A stretch of 12,901 nt of DNA, from positions 1 through 12,901 of the forward strand of contig UZAN01041055.1 of assembly GCA_900618425.1 (NCBI GenBank), written 5' to 3'. The translations under genes and the position numbers were made by a program. The notes beneath the pieces are model-generated. The model saw only the letters and a program-made list of their open reading frames with translations, was not told where the DNA came from and did not search any database. Within the stretch, counting starts at the first letter, position 1; each line of letters begins with the position of its first letter. This stretch comes from Echinostoma caproni (taxonomy: Eukaryota > Platyhelminthes > Trematoda > Plagiorchiida > Echinostomatidae). Positions 7,590 to 12,901 of this stretch are shown one piece after another.

Positions 7590-8150
7590 ACAACTGGTGG
7601 GGATCACGGTCGAGAAGCCTCAGTATGGTCGGGGATGGGTGTCTACGGCTGCGGCTGGTTACCCTACCCTTGCACCTCGCGAAATGCTCCCAGACGAACA
7701 AGCGTCTCAAATAGCCTCTGCTAAGGTAGCCCTACTCATTGCCTTCCCGTGGCGGTGTTTCCCCACCAAAGTGAGAGGACGAAAAACCGACAACCGGGGA
7801 TATAACCCGGTTGGTGGACCACTGGTAGTTCACCTAGAGGAGTTGACCGAAAACCCTGATTCCCAACCAACCATGAAGAGGCGTACGAACCACCCACACA
7901 ACTTCCTGGTTGTGGCAGTGGTCACCAGCTCCATTGGACATCGAGGTGTATTGGGCACCTTGGACTTTGACCCCGTCCGAAAGGCGAATCATCAGATGAA
8001 CTAACTGGACATCGGCTTCCAATGGGTTGCGGTTTTCACACACCGCCCGGCTTTGGCTAGCGGAAGGCTCCGGTTGTGAATTCCTCAAGAAAATTCATCT
8101 GCCTTGGTCTGGGCAACCTGGCAGTATTCGGCCCACAAGCCAATTATGGA
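7590..8150. repeat. GC-richer, hairpin-rich island; possible dispersed repeat of unknown class
   Basis: This stretch stands out by eye from the AT-rich intron around it. It carries several hairpins, the strongest at 7787-7817. The longest open frame outside the exons (7480-8004, + strand, 174 codons) covers much of it, but I recognise no domain in that protein or in the overlapping minus-strand frame (7834-8088). No reverse transcriptase, endonuclease or transposase motif is visible. The word TGGTCTGGGCAACCTGGCAG (from 8105) is the type of ending seen in abundant fluke repeats, but this is an impression from memory only. Boundaries are approximate, with no terminal repeats or target-site duplication found. 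Confidence 0.35.
7787..7817. other. Strong hairpin: 8-bp perfect stem, 7-base loop, extended
   Basis: CAACCGGG (7791-7798) pairs with CCCGGTTG (7806-7813) around the loop GATATAA. After one mismatch (A with G) the stem continues with a wobble pair and two C-G pairs to 7787/7817. It lies in the centre of the GC-richer island. Confidence 0.75.
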
Positions 8151-8807
8151 ACGTTTTTCTTTTTTCCAAAGATTATTGTACCATAATTTGCCCGGCACAC
8201 AGTCTGTCCTCAGACAAGTGTGAAATATGATATAATATTACGGTCGAAGAATGGGAATATCTTTATCACGACACTAGTCTTCCCTAGTTTGGTTCATTTC
8301 TGGTCAGTGTCTGTTCGCACGGGGTAATCTTTTCGGAATAAAACAAATAACACAATATGAGCAGATTTGATATGGGCCATCAATGTCCCGGGTTCACGAT
8401 CCGCCGTCTTGCTCACATTAAATAGGTTAGAGTATTATCTCTTCCTCGGCTGCGACATCTCGGACACGGTGTATCATTCATGGATCGGAGTGTCCATTCT
8501 TAAGTCCCAGTTCCTGTGTTCCGAACTCCGGTTGGAGAAACTACTAAACTCAATATTCACATATCAAATGAAACTTCCCACCATCAGACCCTATCCACTT
8601 CTCGGTCACCTTCTTGTGAATGCGGTCACATTGAGTAGCGAAATCGAGCTTCGTAATAAGCATAAAGCCGTGACTGTTCAGTCCATGTGTGGGCTTTAGC
8701 TTTTCTCTCTCCCCAAATCGGTTGTTGTTCCCGTTTCGTGCTAATCTCCGTTTGCTCTATGGTTCATGTCACGTGAAACAATAGCGGCCTGTTCATATTC
8801 AGTCTGC

Positions 8808-9290
8808 CTATTTTGCGTCACTTCGGAAGTACAATTGTGAACAGCCTACGCCCACCGCTTGCACCTTAGAGTGTTGGGAATAGTAGAATAGCAGAATGCC
8901 GTTGTCTTGGTCACGTGCTGCTGCTTTGTCATTGACATAAGCACACAACGGTTCGAATGACAGCTCGAATAGGGTAGATGAGTAATTGCACAGGTCTCTA
9001 GGATAGCTGATCACTTGCCGTATTCGAATCAGACAAACACGGAACAGGATACTCGATTACACCGCCTTTTTTAACAGCAAGTTACCATGCGGCTCCCATG
9101 TAACCGTATGGCTCCGATCGCCCATCAGATAACTTTCGACCGGTGGTACAGTGTTCATCCCAATCCATGGGCTAATTTTGCTCCTGTATTTCATTAGTTC
9201 ATTTATCACGTCTACTGTGACAATCATCAGACTAGGTTTCACGGCCCCGTGAATCCTCAATTTTCTACACATCACCTCAATTGGCGGAGG
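8808..9290 (-). pseudogene. Possible decayed coding fragment of unknown family (one stop)
   Basis: Reading the minus strand from 9290 down to 8808, one frame stays open for about 160 codons except for a single TAA at 9059-9057. The two halves (about 77 and 82 codons) are in the same frame and join without a shift. The predicted peptide includes segments such as YLMGDRSHTVTWEPHGNLL and YPRDLCNYSSTLFELSFEP and has no low-complexity runs. I recognise no domain. It could be a fragment of a retroelement or processed gene, or simply chance; random sequence of this length would normally show several stops per frame. Orientation is opposite to the cadherin gene. Confidence 0.3.
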
Positions 9291-9318
9291 TCACATTGTG
9301 CTTGCTACTCTTGACGCT

Positions 9319-9342
9319 CCCTTCCCTCCCTCCCCTCGCCCC
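9319..9342 (-). other. G-quadruplex motif on the minus strand
   Basis: The + strand has five runs of three or four C (9319-9321, 9324-9326, 9328-9330, 9332-9335, 9339-9342) separated by one to three bases. The minus strand therefore carries five G runs with loops of 3, 1, 1 and 2 bases, which satisfies the usual G3+N1-7 rule. It is the non-template side for minus-strand transcription; in cadherin pre-mRNA it would be C-rich. Confidence 0.8.
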
Positions 9343-11842
9343 GCACACTCACTTCCTTAGCACATCTGTTTTCGTTGTGGAATCGAACATGATGGTATTA
9401 AATATTGGTTTGGTTGTTTCACATGTCTTAGCCCTGTGGACGTACAATACATGCAACCAAACGGTGTTTTGCAATCCGACCGGCCATGTTTTATCCGAGA
9501 GGTTCGGGAGTTCCTCTGTTCGCCCCCACCTCCCCGGACTCGCCGCTCGTGCTGCTTGCACTGTCAATCAGTCAGTCAGTCCATCTCGCATTGGTGGGTT
9601 TCAGTTCTAATCAAAATGCAAATGAGCACACTGCTTTGCTCTGATGGATTGCGAACTCGGTCTGTTCCCTTTGGGTACTTTTTCATGGGTTACGTAATAA
9701 ACACACGCAGATACCGCTTGATCAGTACTGATGTTGCTTTTGTCCGGGGTTAAACAATCGAATAAACCAAGAAATCCTGGCGGTGCGCACAACAACACGG
9801 TTGCCATCGGGATTGGTCAGGATGGACCGGAAACGTATTGCAGACAGACTGAGATAAGCCCCTCGGTCCATCGCCAAACAGACTACCATTACAATTGCGT
9901 ATCGTACTGGCAGACAGTAATTTTGACATAGTGAAACAAGACCGAAATGGATCCCACTTTTATTATGATTTTTCTCGCTCGTATTTTGCTTAGTTGAAAC
10001 GGGGCCTAATTCTCCTGTTTCTATGCTATGGTAAATTTACTCTTGTCTCATGAACCATGACTTCGTGTTATTCATGATGTATTTTTTTACACCTACGCAC
10101 ACACAACTCAAATCAAAAATGCTCTCCCTTCGTCGTCCCCCCCGTCGCCCCATCCGTTCCGGGCAGCCTCAAAATTGCATGTTGTGTGAAATTTAATCCT
10201 GTGAAAAACAAATGAGTAGCTGCGTCGTTAAAAGGCGACCGTCTAATAGTGAATTCATGAGCCCCATCCTGTGGGGTTCATTTTACTTCGAAGAACCCAT
10301 TCTTTTCTAGTCTCATTTTGCAGCTGCTTCACTGACTCCTCTTGTCATAGTTTCACACAGTCAGTTTCACTTCACACTCTTGTCAGAATACTTCTCCATT
10401 TTGTGTGGGTAGATAAAAATCTCGGTGATTGCTTACGTCGCGACCCGAATAATCTGTCACATGTGCGTAACAGGATTTCGGGGCCCGGTGACCGTATTAG
10501 CCTTGGAAATATTGAATTCACAAACAATCGTGCTCGATCGGGAGCACTTCGTAGTGACCAGTTATCGATTTGCCACAAGTGGTCTGTCGGACTAAAGCAC
10601 AATTTATCAGAATGATCATCTCTTTGCTAGAAGACAGGTTATCTTCCTCCACGTTTTTCATAATCCACCCAATCCATATAAACAACTCTCGTTCTTTGGG
10701 GTCAGTACTTGATATCAGATTGCTTCAGTTATTGGTTCTCCAAACTTCGCGTCATCTGTCACGACGAACCGTGATTTTTCCTAATGAAATACACGGATCC
10801 GTTTTAGGCAGCGTCGTAAGCAGCCCTGTATTCTTCACTTAAGGAGCCTGGCTTCTGTGTGAGATCAGCTTAGAAAAGTTACAAACGATCATGATTAGCG
10901 CATCGTTTTTATTGTTTTTTGCATTATTCATCATCTTTTGTAGAAAATTCATCTTACATTCATTTTTTTACTTCTATACCGTGGCAATCCCACGATCGGA
11001 ACTCCTTCCTCTACTGTTTAGTTGCTTTTTTCATCATCAGGGTGGTGACCGTGAGGTCTAAACAATTAATTGATACTGCAATTCCCAGTCTCACGACTCA
11101 AGTAATCCATTCATCCTGTTTATAACACCGAATTTCACAATCCCATTCCATGCCCATTCCCATGATAGGATCCGTGTGAACGGCCGGCAGACTGATCTCA
11201 TCGGTCACTTAACCATTAGACCTAGTGCCTCTGCGCTTTGTCAGCTTGTTTAATTCACTGTTTTTGACTCTACTCCGTATGTTGTCGGTCACCACATTTT
11301 GGCCCCAATTAACAGTTCAGTCACGTTCTGTGGTGCAAATTCCAATGAACCGCCTAGACCTCGGTTAACGTCCTAGTCATGCCTAATCAGCTGCGTTCGA
11401 CACACGGAACTCTCTCATTCCCCGTTTTTAAATCTCTCGTCCCACGTGTTCCATGCAATCCCGCTCCGTTGGCACCGACTGCCGGACCAACAATTATTGA
11501 AATCTGTTCCATAATTCTGATTGGTCCGTTGTCCTGATTGGTGTTGGTTATATCGCACGCGTTTACGCTCGTTCAGACGGACGCACTTGTGCGCACACGG
11601 TTCAACCAATAGCCATGTAATTGTGTGTGGTATGTGTGACTGGCGCGTGCATCCACTACATTGGTACGTCTGTCGGGACGATTTGTTACAGCGTCTCAGT
11701 GAGCACACGTGTACGAAAAACCACCTTACGCGATGCCGTGATGGTTGACGGAGTAATCTATTGGATTAACTTGAATACTGGTCCTGCACTGATGTAGCAG
11801 GGAGTGTGGCTATTTTCGTGTGTGCGAACTACGGATATTGCA

Positions 11843-11849
11843 TACTAAC
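11843..11849 (+). promoter_or_regulatory. Branch-point consensus TACTAAC for exon D
   Basis: A perfect TACTAAC word, with a long pyrimidine-rich stretch and no AG before the acceptor at 11919-11920. The branch A (11848) is 72 nt upstream of that AG. This fixes the start of exon D independently of the protein match. Confidence 0.65.
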
Positions 11850-11920
11850 TTGTCTTTCCGCTTCCCTCTACTCTTTTTGTTTCCGTGACTCCAATTACCC
11901 CCTGCGATCGGAATCTGCAG

Positions 11921-12325
11921 TGGATGCGAATCGTCTCGTCTATACCTTGGTAGCTGCACATGAGGCCAGTTTTAGCATCGAACCGCAGACAGGATTATTG
12001 AAAGTGAGTAAAACTTTGGATCGTGAGACTCAAAATGTGCATCATCTGACTGTTCTTGTGCGTGACGGACCTTCCTCGTCGACTGATTCATCCGCCCACC
12101 GGTTCACGGCCACCACTTCACTCACTGTGCAATTGTTAGACGTGAACGATTCGCCGCCTCAGTTTGTGAATACTTCCGCGCATAAATTGAACGTATCCGA
12201 GCTGGCCCCCGTCGGACTGTGGCTGACACGCGTGCGCGCGGTCAGCCAGGACGAGGGACCGAATTCGCTGATTCACTATCGTTTGCTAACCAAACAACCG
12301 GAATTCGCGTTGAACGAAACCACAG
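11921..12325 (+). CDS. Cadherin gene, exon D: rest of EC repeat 4 and start of EC repeat 5
   Basis: The first two bases complete the codon split at the end of exon C (g+tg, Val); 134 whole codons and one further base follow, so it leaves in phase 1. EC4 continues with DANRLVYTL, FSIEPQTGLLKV, LDRE, VLVRDG and DVNDSPPQF (12139-12159). Its linker reads DVNDSPP, with Ser in place of the usual second Asn. EC5 begins LNVSELAPVG, then RAVSQDEGPNSLIHYRL and FALNETTG, and is cut by the donor CACAG|GTAAGT at 12326. The next exon lies beyond the window. In EC5 the xEx and DxD positions read SEL and SQDEGPN, so some calcium ligands may be weaker. Upstream in-frame residues (from an ATG at 11806) are translated polypyrimidine tract, not a signal peptide. 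Confidence 0.93.
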
Positions 12326-12901
12326 GTAAGTCAGGGTTCCCGGATCACTTTCCCTGAGATTCACTGAATCCGTTCTTTCACATTCTGACGTGAATCCTTA
12401 CGTCATTGTTTGTGTGTAGACATTTTCTCTGTGTTCTGTGTTAGACATCACTATGAAGTGTATTTCTAAACGTGGCATCCACTCGCAATCGGTCATGTTC
12501 CCTAGTCGAGATAGATCTTGAAACATGTTCTAGCACACCAGTTGATGCAAATGACGTCGTACGAAGATGATCATCTGGGACAACCAGTGAAACAAACAAA
12601 ATGTACTGGGTTTTTTCATCTTTCGTCCCTTTAGTGGGTTTTGACTCGAATATCTGGGTGAAGATTTAGAAGAATACAGAAACAGATGATAATTTTCCGT
12701 ATTTCTGTTGCTATGCTGTTAAAGACGGGACGGATACCGATGATCCCATTATTTTGAACGGCTCCAATCCTGTTCGTTGGCATCGTTTTCCTATCCCTGT
12801 TATTGGTTTATTGTTTTTTTGTAGTTAAATTTAAAGACCGATTTTTATGATCCGTGTTCTGGATCTACCTCCTCCCTCCCACGTGGACTCCATTCCTCGA
12901 C
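12326..12901 (+). other. Start of the next cadherin intron; nothing else seen
   Basis: It opens with a strong GTAAGT donor. No cadherin-like frame, RNA gene or repeat is visible in the 576 bases to the window end. The next exon must begin in phase 1 with the rest of a Gly-type codon and the EC5 strand leading to LDRE. Confidence 0.75.

Larger units (their letters stand above)
7188..11920 (+). other. Intron C of the cadherin gene (4,733 bp)
   Basis: GT (7188, GTATGT) to AG (11919-11920, CTGCAG), phase 1. Splicing gives ARDLDT-V-DANRLVYTL, a good EC DxD-DAN strand, so no exon appears to be missing between C and D. A perfect TACTAAC branch-point word lies at 11843-11849, and no AG occurs between it and the acceptor. 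Contents worth noting are GC palindromes (7247-7341), a structured repeat-like island (about 7590-8150), a minus-strand frame with one stop (8808-9290) and a G-quadruplex motif (9319-9342). Several other open frames (8367-8699, 9281-9610, 10271-10615, 11521-11748) show no recognisable domain. The stretches 9350-11840 hold nothing else I can support. Confidence 0.82.

Noticed and set aside
7778..7790. GGACGAAAA, resembling the right half of a hammerhead core
   Set aside because: No CTGATGA or stem II partner upstream within a workable distance.
8385..8402. CCCGGGTTCACGATCC, resembling a Pol III B box
   Set aside because: An extra base breaks the B-box consensus and no A box or T-arm pairing is present.
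10529..10546. Hairpin GTGCTC/GAGCAC with a six-base loop
   Set aside because: Short stem in AT-mixed intron sequence; expected by chance in 12.9 kb and without context.
11806..11920. ATG plus hydrophobic leader before exon D
   Set aside because: It spans the TACTAAC branch point and pyrimidine tract; phase matching and the protein fold place the exon start at 11921.
1..12901. Autonomous transposon or retroelement, CRISPR array, bacterial operon signals
   Set aside because: No reverse transcriptase, integrase or transposase motif, no spaced repeats, and no prokaryotic gene organisation; the gene is spliced and eukaryotic.

Overview
The window looks like a piece of a large, intron-rich metazoan gene, most likely from a flatworm of the digenean trematode type. 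Four exons on the + strand splice in a consistent frame into about 536 residues of back-to-back extracellular cadherin (EC) repeats. The organism call rests on an intronic repeat that combines a tRNA-like head with a hammerhead ribozyme whose core resembles that of the schistosome SM-alpha SINE, plus kilobase-scale introns. By eye the base composition is less AT-rich than Schistosoma, so a liver, lung or intestinal fluke is a reasonable guess. The species cannot be fixed from the sequence.

Layout: 1-1939 is intron with no recognisable gene. Exon A (1940-2234) carries most of one EC repeat. Intron A (2235-4777) holds, on the minus strand, a tRNA-like plus hammerhead element (about 4111-4290) inside 23-bp perfect inverted repeats (4088-4110 and 4421-4443). 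Exon B (4778-5287) completes the first EC repeat and encodes a second. Intron B (5288-6787) is 1,500 bp and contains a compound tetranucleotide microsatellite. Exon C (6788-7187) encodes a third repeat and starts a fourth. Intron C (7188-11920) is 4.7 kb and contains GC-alternating palindromes, a structured repeat-like island with a long hairpin, a minus-strand frame open for about 160 codons except for one stop, and a G-quadruplex motif. Exon D (11921-12325) completes the fourth repeat and starts a fifth. The rest, to 12901, is intron.

There is only one protein-coding gene here, and it lacks both ends: no start codon, signal peptide, transmembrane segment or cytoplasmic tail lies in the window. 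The product should be a calcium-dependent cell-surface adhesion protein of the protocadherin, Fat, Dachsous or CELSR type; the subclass cannot be told from EC repeats alone. The best candidate for something unusual is the hammerhead element bounded by inverted repeats. It is antisense to the cadherin gene, so its ribozyme should not cut the cadherin pre-mRNA.
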